A stretch of DNA of 64,000 nt from Stemphylium vesicarium. Its lineage: Eukaryota; Ascomycota; Dothideomycetes; Pleosporales; Pleosporaceae. Each line of letters opens with the position of its first letter. Within the stretch, counting starts at the first letter, position 1. Made by a program: the position numbers and the translations under genes. The DNA is taken from NCBI GenBank assembly GCA_004380135.1, contig QXCR01000003.1, positions 543,318-607,317 of the forward strand, read 5' to 3'. The notes under the pieces are model-generated. The model was not told the origin of the DNA. It made no database searches and saw nothing but the letters and a program-made list of their open reading frames with translations. Below, one piece after another: positions 21,439 to 31,028 of the stretch.

Positions 21439-22392
21439 ATGGTTGCATTCTCCCGCTTCGCTTTTACGCTCGCCGTTACCGGCCTCGGCTGCGCCCAGTC
21501 CTTGGACGGCGAGCGTCCGAGCAACTTGCCCTCAGGCATGCCTCCAATGGGAACTGAAATGCCCACTGGAGCTTTCGCCAGTGGCGCTGCTCAGCCATCC
21601 GGCCACATGGGCGGTCATGGACACCGCGGTGCTCGCCCTAGTGGTGTCGCTGGCCCCAGTGGAGTAGTTCAAGCTCAGTTCGAGAATGGCGCTCTCTTTG
21701 GCACTGGCATGTCCTCTGGCATCCCAATCGGTATGCCTCGCCCAACTGGTGGCATGCACGGTGGACATGGGCATGGCAGCGAATTCCCCATGCCAACTGG
21801 CGGATTCTCATCCGGCGCACCACCAATTGGTATGCCATCTGGCACTCCTCCCACCGGAATGCCGACTGGAGCTTTCTCAGCTGTTCCTACTGATGTAGAG
21901 AAGCGTCAGGACTCTGGTATGCCACCTGCGGGAAAACCATCTGGCTTCCCTTCCGGCATGCCATCGGGCGCCATGCCTCCCAATGGCGCTCGTCCCACCG
22001 GAATGCCTTCTGGAGACATGCCGCCCCCTGCCCCCCTTCCTGCTGGTGCTCGCCCATCAGGTGGTCCTAATGGTGCCCGTCCCACCGGCGTACGTCCAAC
22101 AGGTATCCAGCGTCGTCAAGCCAGCGCCAGCTTCTCTGAAATTCCCTCAGGTGCTCCCCAGATACCGTCTGGTGCCGCACCATTTGGACCTGTCCCCTCT
22201 GGCCCTGTTCCCTCTGGAGCTACGCCCCCACATGGTGCTCGTCCCACTGGTACTGTGCCCTCTGGTGGCCCTCATGGCGGCCCTGCCCCATTCGACATGT
22301 CTCGCGGCCCTCGTCCTACCAGTATGCTATCCGGCCCTATGCCGACTGGTCCTGCGCCCAGTGGCTTCGCTACCTCGACTCTTTGCGTTTAA
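21439..22392 (+). CDS. Secreted Gly/Pro/Ser/Met-rich repeat protein with dibasic sites
   Basis: Single exon, 317 residues. The start at 21439 begins a clear signal peptide (MVAFSRFAFTLAVTGLGCAQ). The mature protein is almost wholly low complexity, built from short units of the type PTGMPSG, PSGAPP and GARPTG, with His/Gly-rich patches in the first half. Two dibasic sites, each followed by Gln, divide it: EKRQ near residue 156 and QRRQ near residue 226. These fit Kex2 cleavage in the Golgi. There are no other cysteines apart from the one in the signal region and one four residues from the end. No enzyme domain and no GPI signal is evident. It could be a wall-associated structural protein, a processed repeat peptide precursor or an effector-like protein; the sequence does not decide. 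Confidence 0.7.
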   Translation: MVAFSRFAFTLAVTGLGCAQSLDGERPSNLPSGMPPMGTEMPTGAFASGAAQPSGHMGGHGHRGARPSGVAGPSGVVQAQFENGALFGTGMSSGIPIGMPRPTGGMHGGHGHGSEFPMPTGGFSSGAPPIGMPSGTPPTGMPTGAFSAVPTDVEKRQDSGMPPAGKPSGFPSGMPSGAMPPNGARPTGMPSGDMPPPAPLPAGARPSGGPNGARPTGVRPTGIQRRQASASFSEIPSGAPQIPSGAAPFGPVPSGPVPSGATPPHGARPTGTVPSGGPHGGPAPFDMSRGPRPTSMLSGPMPTGPAPSGFATSTLCV

Positions 22393-23299
22393 ACTGCAAT
22401 GTGCACGTCAAAAGCTGGTACCTGGCGAGTGAAGGTACCATACGCGAGGACTCTGGTAGAGACTAACTAAGGGATGGCGAAGGATAGTGCAAGAGAACGC
22501 GAAGAGTTGTCGTACGTGGTAGCCTTGGTTTGGTTGGGTTCATATTCTTCTTCTTACTTTCCTTGATCGCGTTGCTTGTATATTGAGAAAACAATAAGAA
22601 AATCGATTGCCACAATTGAGGTGGGCTTTCAAGTCTTCACGATTGGTTGGCATGTGTCGTCTGCGATGCCAAAAAGGTCTCAGATGTAACGCCTGGCTCC
22701 CTAGGGCTATTGCAGGCACCGCTGGTTGTGAGCGCCCTCGACTACAACGTGTTTTCTTGGCCCCCTTGGTTGCATCTCCCTAAGGTGTTACACTGACATT
22801 GCATCGTTGACACCGTACTACAGATGGCTTTTGACCTAAACTTGCTCTCTTGGTCTTCGTTTGCACTCATCACTGAGTTGCATTGAGGACAGGAACGATT
22901 TCATTCGCATACTCTTGAACAGCTAGAACTAGGCGCACCACAGTTTATTCAATATTTCTTCGAGCCCATATGTGAGAGCACATGAGATGAGATGAGATGA
23001 TTCTGGTGAAGTTTGCCGCAATTTGAACAGAGAGGCGTCCGACCGCACTAGCCATTTGTAGTTAGTACAAGACCGACCTGTTTCGTCATGCCCCGCCCCG
23101 TGCGATCCCCAGACGGTGAAATGTAGGCCCTAGACCAGATCCCTCCTACCCGCCATCGGTTCCATGCACTAGCGCCATGTTATCCACTAATTGCTTGATG
23201 GCGTTTCCTCTCTTCTGCCAGCGTACGCTGGGGCTTTCTTCTTTTCCTACCAACATCACATTCTCAGGGCCTCTACAACATCTCCAGAACTGGGTCGAA
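22393..23299. other. Intergenic, no gene seen
   Basis: 3' flank of the repeat protein and upstream region of the secreted hydrolase. A GAGAT pentamer run lies near 22983-22999. Confidence 0.5.
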
Positions 23300-24556
23300 A
23301 TGATGAACCTTCGCACGTTTACTTCCCTCACCATTTTTATGCAAGCCGCTTTCCTAGGAAGTAATGCGCAAACCAATAGCTCGCAGCTTGAGGGCCTCGT
23401 AACGAAGCGTGAAGTTCTATACGTTGGTGGGCAATATACGAATATCACGGCAAGCCTTTGTAATACGCTGGAGGTCGTCAATAACTAACACAGCAAGATA
23501 GGATAATGCAACTAATGCCACGTTACTGACGATGATTGGGCAAATTTACGTCGAGAAGCTTTCCCTAGGCTTAGCACCAGAGAACCCACCACTTCCCATA
23601 ATCCTCATTGCAGGCGCAGCTCAAACCGGCACCAATTATCTTGATACCCCGGACGGACGGCCAGGATGGGCATCGTATTTCGTCTCCAAAGGTCACACCG
23701 TCTATCTCTCAGATCAGCCAGCACGCGGTCGCTCATTCTGGTCTCCCTGCCAGGGAAGTATCGGAACCATTGGCCCACCTAGCTCTGTCTCGGACATCTT
23801 CACCGATGTATCGAATAATGGGGGCCAGTGGCCGCAAGCAAAGCTTCACACACAATGGCCTGGCACTGGGCGCATTGGCGACTCAACTTTCGACGCCTTC
23901 TATCGGAGCCAAATGCAGTTTCAGACTAACCGCTTCATAAGTGAAGAACAGAATGCGCAAGCCTATTCAGCTTTAGTGGACCTCGTAGGCGCATGCTACA
24001 TCATCAGCCATTCTCAGGCTGGTGCATACGGTATAATAACACAGGATCCGCTCTAGGCCATATGGATACTAATAACGCAATAGGCTGGAGAGTCGGGGAC
24101 ATGCGCTCAGATCTCGTCAAGGGTATAGTTCAGCTTGAGCCATCGGGCCCACCATTCACGCTCCGCCCACCGTTCGGAAACGACCCAGCTTTCGCTTTCG
24201 GGTTGACCGATCTCGCGATCGGATACGAGCCGTCCGCAGGCAAAGATGCGGAAAACATGGAGATGACCATTCAGCCAGCGATCGATGCCGACCACAATGA
24301 CTGCATCATGCAGAAGTCCCCAGCCAAGCAGTTGACGAACTTGGGCAAGATTCCAGAACTTGTTGTCACCGGCGAAGCATCATTCCATGCACCATATGAT
24401 TACTGTACCGTTAAATTCTTGGAGCAGGCTGGTGTGGACGTGGAATATGCAGACCTAGGAAAAGAGGGCATCTACGGTAATGGACACATGTTCTTCATGG
24501 AGAAGAACAATCTTGAGATTGCAGACCGAGTGTACCAGTGGATACAAAAGCACTAG
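23300..24556 (+). CDS. Secreted alpha/beta hydrolase (esterase-like)
   Basis: Three exons, 23300-23449, 23502-24030 and 24084-24556, give 383 residues. A signal peptide is likely (MMNLRTFTSLTIFMQAAFLG, then SNAQ). After VLYVGGQYTN the fold starts with GQIYVEKL and PLPIILIAGAAQTGTNY (oxyanion-side loop). The nucleophile elbow is ISHSQAG, a GxSxG variant with His for the first Gly. The catalytic His is in NGHMFFMEKNN near the C-terminus. This matches a family of secreted fungal and bacterial alpha/beta hydrolases; the substrate is unknown. Intron 2 is ordinary GT-AG (53 nt). Intron 1 (23450-23501, 52 nt) is best read as GC-AG: donor GCAAGC, branch AACTAAC, acceptor AGATAG. No phase-compatible GT donor gives a normal intron length. 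Confidence 0.82.
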
Positions 24557-25174
24557 CGGTTCCTCAAGATGGGAAGTCCACCGACCGACAACGTTGTTCG
24601 AGGATGTCCGCTTCCTGATGGACATACGGCGTTACTGGTCACGAGCTTATCGGAATCTCGGTGATCGACTGTTCATGGATAGCCCCTGCAGGGTTCCCGT
24701 GTCAGCATGCGACTGCACAAGCTCATTCGACACAACACTGCACGGGAACCGCAATTAGCAATGACTATTTGCCAGCGTTGCCCTCTCGAGTCCTGGCCGC
24801 ACGCTTCCGCCTAGCAATGCCACGAGGGCATCATGATAAGTCGCGGGTGGCTAGCCCGTTTCGTTGAAGACTTGCCTTCAGCGCTCTGTCTATCCCCGCA
24901 GAGCCGCCAGATCACGGAGAAAAAAGTCTGCAAGATGCGCCGTAACAATGCCGTAAGATCATGCGAATCCAGAATTGCGTGGCGCGGTGTGTGCATCTGT
25001 TGTGGGCGCCTTACATTGCGTCTCTGATCTCATGCATCTACCAGCCTTCTGCGAATCCTTGACAGAAAGTGCCCACACCAACTCAACACTCATCCACTAG
25101 CTCCATTCTAATACAGCCTCAGTTGCGCGCAGCCTTGCGCGTGCTGCTTCGCGAACGCGCGCACCGTTCTCGTC
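24557..25174. other. Intergenic/promoter, no gene seen
   Basis: Upstream region of the rhodopsin-like gene. No frame worth listing. Confidence 0.5.
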
Positions 25175-26541
25175 ATGGCGGTCGCGAACGCCAACTCGCC
25201 AGAGCATCTGGGCGAGACGAAAGATACGGGCCTTGACCAGCGGGTTAGCATCGCCTTTATTGTGATTGACACGTTTTTCCTGCTAGTCTTCTTCGCCAGT
25301 CGATATTATAACTCCAAAGCCGTAGGAATACCTATGCTGGTGTGTAATACGTTCTGCTATGTACTCTGTATGGGGAGTGCGGCTGCGGGAATTTGTGAGT
25401 GTTGTCAATCTCCAACAACCCTGGCACAGCGATTGGAGAAGAGCCTGAGCCTGGAAATTTTCCATCACTCTGTCAGACCCCTGAAAGCAAACAGCAAGCG
25501 CTAACCATTGGTAGTGATGATAGAAATAGGTGGGGTGGGCCATCATGTCACTGCCGTCCCAGTGACGACCTTCCAGACCTGGCTGAAACTGTCCAAGGCC
25601 TACGAATTTACCTACACGTCAGCCGTTATGTTCGCCAAACTCGCGACTCTCTTTCTCTACTACCAAGTTTTCGAGATATCGGGTTACCGTCGCGTCATCG
25701 TCGGTATCGGCGTAATTGTTGTTCTTCATGGTGTGATCGCACTGATTCTTGCCTTCTCCATTTGCCAGCCCTTCCGATACTTCTGGACCCAGGCTGTTGA
25801 TGTGAACGACGGGAAATGCGGAGATGTGATGCTCTTCTACAAGAGCTATAGCATTCCAAATCTCGTTACGGATGTCGCGATGCTCATACTACCATTCCCG
25901 ATTCTTTTGAAACTACGCATGCCTATATCGGAAAAGATTGGGATTATCCTGACGTTTCTAGCTGCTTCGATGTAAGTAAGCCAACCGTATCCTTCTCACA
26001 CTCTTGCCACGCTTGAACACAGTGAAAGATTAATAAAGAGGAACAGGGGCATTGTGACATGCGCACTCCGCTTTTCGGTATTCTACACTACACCGCTCCT
26101 CTCCGACCCAACTTGGTACGCAGCAGGAGGACCGATGATTTGCGTTTGTCTCCCAAGTTATGACTAAACTTTTGTATATTTTGCTCAATGAATTAGGCAC
26201 TTGTCGAACCTTCTATCTACATGATAGCGAGTATACTGCCCACTACACGACATCTCTACCGACGAGCTCGCGGGATGATACGGGAAGGCTCACAGCAGCG
26301 AAAGACAAAAGGCAGCGGAAATTCGGGGGATAGCGATAGCGTGCCTCATTCAGAAGAGCTTGTACCCATCACAAAGAGTGACTCCAGCAGTCGTGGCATC
26401 CGACGAAATGTGGATATCTGGCAGACGAATACAAACTCTAGTCAGGGTGAACTCACGCTAGGGGATTGGAATCGGAATCAACAAAGGTGGATGTATCGTT
26501 TCCATACAAACCCTTCCTCGCATCACGTACAGGAGGCATAA
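25175..26541 (+). CDS. Fungal rhodopsin-like integral membrane protein (PTH11-related group)
   Basis: Four exons, 25175-25394, 25515-25971, 26047-26143 and 26197-26541, give 372 residues. Visible transmembrane segments include the helix with IAFIVIDTFFLLVFFASRYY, one ending in the exon 1 region, FAKLATLFLYYQVF, a VIVGIGVIVVLHGVIALILAF helix followed by CQPFRYFW, LVTDVAMLILPFPILLKL, IGIILTFLAAS and ALVEPSIYMIASILP. This order, with the CQP and TD.x.L.LP motifs, is that of the fungal rhodopsin-domain family of seven-helix proteins. The C-terminal tail is polar and probably cytoplasmic. Ligand and role are unknown. Intron 1 is 120 nt and the others 75 and 53 nt; the intron 3 donor (GTTTGT) is weak, so that junction is less certain. 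Confidence 0.75.
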
Positions 26542-26699
26542 GATGATAGAACTCCGCTACTCAGTTCCGCAATGTATACATATGCTGAACAGTTGTGAAG
26601 AAGTCCGTGTATGGAACTTGATGTCAAGTATGCTAACCCCACAAAATGTTCTGGTGAAAAGGGCTTCCAAATGGCTTCATCTTGTGGGCCTCTTTAAGA

Positions 26700-27863
26700 T
26701 CAAAACTCGTCAGAATAAACAAGCTCCTTGAACCTGCTGATAACACGCTCTACCAAGCTGTCTTCCACAACACCTTCTTGCCAGCTAAATCCCACGCTCA
26801 CTGCTCCGTCCGCACCCGAAACAACACTCGTTGTCATAGCTGCGCCGAAAGTCACTGCACTTCGACTAAACGTCATTCTCCCGGCTTGCCAACGAGCAGT
26901 TGAGTCGGTTTGTCGGCCTTTCATAACCTTTCCTAGGTTTGAAACCTCGAAAGCTGCGTCACGAGTTGTGCCGATCATTGGTTTGAACGCGGCAGCAACG
27001 TCCGGCATAGCCTTGAAGGCCGCCACTGACGTATAAGGCTCTCCAGCTGGGGATGGGTTACCGGTAAGATACCTGTGTATCTCTTCGGAGGCGTGGCGAG
27101 CAGCCGGAAATTCACGCATTTTGGCTTCATTCTTGACGTCGTAATTGGAGCGACAGACTTGTACTTTGATCGCATCGATGAAACTTCCAATGGCGTCATT
27201 GGCGGCGTCGCGTGGCAAATCAATGCACGGTCGCAGATTAATCGGTATGATGCCGGTCAGTGCATCTACGGTAGAAGAAAGAGCATCAAAAAGAGCACCA
27301 GCCACGATGGCATGCAATCCACACGTAACCGTCAGTCTGCTTTCCATACATCTCTTGGCAAACTTCGCGGAAGATGCGGAAGAGAGATAGAGGGTTTGGT
27401 AACGAGATGTGTAAGGTAATCGGATCTCTTTGCCTGTCCATCCTTGGCTGCCTTCTCTCCGAAAATTATGAGAGTTTTTGGGATGCGGTAATGGGTGCAG
27501 TTGCTCTAGAGGGGGAAGAAGTCTCGTACTGGGAGAGATGTCCACCATTGGGCTGCCATTTTCTAGTGTCGAAGGAGAGGAGAGCGCGATATTCAGTGCT
27601 TCTCGAAAGAACTTGTGAAATACCAATCCCGCGGCACCATCGCCAATACCATGGTGGAAGATCAAGGAAGCAGTGAAGCTAGAGGGAACTTCTGCGTCTT
27701 GAAGAACCATGAGCCGCCAGAATGGTAGCGCGCCACGATTGGTTTTGAAGTCGACGTTGTGCTGCTCTTGCAGGATCTCGTCAAGCTCAGGGTCTTTCTC
27801 TCCTTGTGCCTCAGGCAGGACGCGACGGCTATGTCCAAATGAGAAAGAGCATTGTCCTATCAA
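26700..27863 (-). pseudogene. Alcohol acyltransferase (AATase family), 5'-truncated
   Basis: An open frame of 387 codons whose first codon is TTG, not ATG. It covers the C-terminal four fifths of the fungal alcohol acetyltransferase family. Seen in order: EKDPELDEILQEQHN, the acyltransferase signature HHGIGDG (HHxxxDG) followed by HKFFREAL, LTGIIPINLRP, DAIGSFID, FEVSNLGKV and a complete C-terminus. About 95 residues normally found before this point are missing. Only 284 bp separate the frame from the stop of the upstream hydrolase gene, too little for the missing exon plus a promoter. An AG acceptor-like site (TTTGATAG) sits at the frame's start, so it may once have been exon 2. Family enzymes acylate alcohols with acyl-CoA. 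Its place beside the isocyanide synthase suggests a tailoring role that may now be lost. Confidence 0.65.
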
Positions 27864-28147
27864 ATATCAAAGTTTAAATGGCGCAAATGTGCTCGTCTCG
27901 ACTTGGGGCGCAAAAGGCAGGCGTAGTGAAAACGGATGTTCGCTTCTAATGCTTTCATTGTTAAATCAGCCAGACTTGCTATGTTTTGCACGCTAGTTGC
28001 AAGACGAACAGTTTGATGCAAGGGCGAGGACTATATCCGCTAATCTATCATTTTATGGGGAACTGCCGGCTTCAAGACGGCGATGATGTATTGCCAAACT
28101 GGTGTTATTTCTGTCATTCTGGGGAGTGGACGAATGCGTCCTAGCCT

Positions 28148-29188
28148 TCAGACAGTATTCCGATCGATACTAGATGACAACATCCTGCTGAGCCAAACGC
28201 GCTTGGCAGCGATTGCTGCACCAACAACCAGAGCTTGAGGGCTGTCCATAGCATCGAACAAGTGCACTCCTCCCGGCGATACATGCAACTCACATGACGA
28301 AGCACTCTGCCACATGTTTAGAGCGTACTGAACGGCAGGGTCTCTAAAGACTTCGCATTCTGCTGCGTCTACGTAAGCTTGGGGTAAATTGGACAGATCT
28401 GTAGCTCGCGAGGGTGCTTGATATGGGGCAATCTTGTCAGTGCCGCGCTGACCGGCAAGGGCATGGTCCCAAGCAGCGCGATTCGTGACGCCGTTCCATG
28501 GCACGCCGTATTTGAACTGATGATCAGAGATGCTGTCGCATCTGTCGTCCAGCATGGGTGAGAGAAGCATCTGAGCTTTGATGGATGGTGTAGGAAGCAT
28601 TCTGTCGCGAGCCATGAGACAGGCCGCCGCAGCAAGGGAAGCGCCGCCCGAGGACCTGCAGACAACAATTTCTGCAGGATCAATGCCCAGGCTTGCAGCA
28701 TTCTGAGAGATCCAAACGATTCCTGCATAGCAGTCTTCAGCACCACCTGGAGCTAACGTCTCGGGTGCAAGACGATATTCGACCGAAGCAATGACACACG
28801 GCACGTCCTACACCAAGTCAATTAGCGAAGACAAGGCGCTGAAGCGATTGTCCGAAATCATGCTACCGCCATGTATGTAATACAATGCGGGCAACGCGCC
28901 AGTGCAAGACTTGGGGGCGAGGATGGACAAGTCGATGGTATGGCTACCCGATCCGGGGACGGCGTGATGATGGTGCGTCAGATGCGGATTATCTTTGAGA
29001 ATCGGCTCGGGATTCCCATCGAGATCAAGGCTTCGGAGAAAGGAAACGTCCAATTCCTCTGGAAGAAGGACGGAGTCGACAAGAGGTGCGAGATTAGGAT
29101 CTATGGCTGGCCGGGGAAGCTTAATACGCGGGTCCAGCTGAGCAGCCTGCGAATAAGGGTAGCTATAGGGCAAAGCATTAGGCATCAT
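28148..29188 (-). pseudogene. Alpha/beta hydrolase (arylacetamide deacetylase type) split by TAG
   Basis: One continuous minus-strand frame of 347 codons from ATG 29188 to TAA, broken by TAG at 28810-28808 (codon 127). Both sides belong to the same hydrolase-3 fold. Before the stop lies the oxyanion motif YYIHGGSM; after it come VASVEYRLAPE, the nucleophile elbow CRSSGG and GVHLFDAM with the catalytic His. The family normally has no gap here and I found no in-phase intron removing the TAG. The elbow is also unusual: the GxSxG motif reads C-R-S-S-G. The TAG could arise from CAG by one C-to-T change in a CpA context, as RIP makes. If the product is still made it needs readthrough. It would hydrolyse small esters or amides, possibly as a cluster tailoring step. 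Confidence 0.65.
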
Positions 29189-31028
29189 GCTGAGGTGAGA
29201 GACTGACAATGGAGAGAAAGTAGAGCTGAGTAGAGCGAATGAGCGCGATGTTCGAGAAGGTGATGAATAGATGTGGAGCTGGTGGCAATGGGCAACGAAA
29301 AATCGTGAGCTCAAACATCTGGACTAGGATACAGCGATGGAGTGAGAGCTTCACGTAGCTCGCCCCGAATGAGGAGCAGGGCCGCCGGTAGGGAAGCTGG
29401 CGCAAGGTGAAGACGCGGTAGCATATTCGGGCACGTGTAAGCACATATTGTCCCCCGAGGCCCCGACGGGCCAGACCGACGCCAGAATAACCCGGATACC
29501 GGAATCCTGCAACCTGCGGCGAAGCCAATGCAGGAAGCATGAGACGAGGTGGGTGCCGGTTTCAGGGTGGTGTGGTTGTAGGCCAAGGAGGCGTTGCAGA
29601 GATGCCGCGAAACTTGCTCGTTATGCCAAGGCAAATCAGCACTACTGCATTCCAGTAGCGCGAAAAACTGCGGACGCGACGTCCCGGGGCCGCCTGCACT
29701 GCCATGGCCATGGCCATTGCCCTCAACACCACCTCGATTCTGCGCATATCCCGCCATGCAGCGGTTTGGCGTCAGTCGTGCCAGCCACTCATGGCTCCTG
29801 ACCTCGGGCTAAATTTCCGAGCAAATACCACGAACCCCCTACCTTTTTCGCCCCCGGAGACCGCCTCTACGGTCGCTAATGAAGCCAATGGGTCGGATGT
29901 CCTACACGACACAACCTCGAATTCCCATGGGAGAACGACAGCAAGTGATGATACCCTTCAGCGATCGATGGAGGCCGTGTAATAGCAGCAATCGAGGAAC
30001 AACAACTCAGCTTCTCTCGTCCGTTTGCGGAAGGCTCTCTCAGCCTTGACACCTGCTACCTTCTCTCAAAGATGCAGTCAGCACAGTCCTTCTTCGGTCT
30101 CGACACACCTGCGATCTCGCTGCATCCAACTCTGCAAGCGTGGATCATCCGATAGTTGCAAGATGCGCTTAACTAGATGCTACGATCTAAGCATTAGCTG
30201 TAAACTGGCTTCGTACTCGCACGACGCATGCCTTTGCTGTTGGCCTCACAGCGCGCCTGACCTTGTGCGTACCAGAGCAAATGCGGCAGGAAGTAATCCA
30301 ATCCAAGTCCTTCGGCCGTGCCGTTGCTGGTGGAAATTGCTCATGTTGGAATATGCTCACCATGCATACCTGGTAGCGAACAGGCATATGCTTGGAGTCG
30401 GCGCCTTTTCGGGTCCCACGTGCAAGCCAAGGACGGTATCAGACGCATTTGTCTAATACCATCATCACAACGCTCACTACTCGGAGATGTTAGCTGCTTT
30501 TGGGACCATCCTCGAGACGCTAGTTGCCTCGTCTTTACGAAGCCTTGGATGGCCTTATCACCGAGCGTATTGTCAGAAACGCCCTCCTGTCTCCCAAGAC
30601 TGCTCATTCACCGAAGCGCCATCTTACCGCTCGTCGTGCATGTACAGCGAATGACTGCTTCCCGCATTGCCCATAACGCCAGCCGCTTAGGTGATTGTGG
30701 ACACCTCGAACCCGGGCATTGTTCAGCGTCTTTGCGGCCTCCGTAATGCGTGGACGACCCAGAAACGAAATGGGGCTAATCATCATGACTAATGAAGATC
30801 CCGCGCATTTTTTAACCTCATATTACCTCCCGCGCCCTGTGAAACCCCGAATCGATCCCCATTAGGAGCTATTCTACGAGTGAGAAGTCACTTGAAAAGT
30901 CTCGTCGGCCCTTGCTTTACATCCAGGGCTTTTGCTTGCCTGGCACCTTCTTCTCGGTCAACTTGCGTCCATTGTCTTGCCAAGATAACGCTCCTAACTT
31001 GGTCGCTCCTACCACTTCCTTGAGCCAC
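29189..31028. other. 1.8-kb spacer upstream of the isocyanide synthase gene
   Basis: Divergent promoter region between the minus-strand hydrolase relic and the plus-strand synthase. I recognise no coding sequence. A TTTGCTCT match (minus strand, 30274-30281) is one base from the TTTGCTCA core known for Mac1-type copper regulators, but a single imperfect site is weak evidence. Confidence 0.4.

Noticed and set aside
21983..22432. 149-codon plus-strand frame rich in Leu/Val/Pro
   Set aside because: Shadow of the secreted repeat protein; repeated codons generate repeats in all frames.
26178..26188. TTTGCTCA copper-regulator (Mac1-type) core match
   Set aside because: It lies inside intron 3 of the rhodopsin-like gene, not in a cluster promoter; single 8-mer matches are expected by chance.
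28748..28870. Intron to explain the TAG in the hydrolase gene
   Set aside because: A 59-nt GT-AG candidate exists upstream of the TAG but changes phase and would delete conserved sequence after HGG.
29311..30786. Several 90-150-codon frames upstream of the isocyanide synthase
   Set aside because: Overlapping on both strands, no domains, no splice-consistent links to neighbours.
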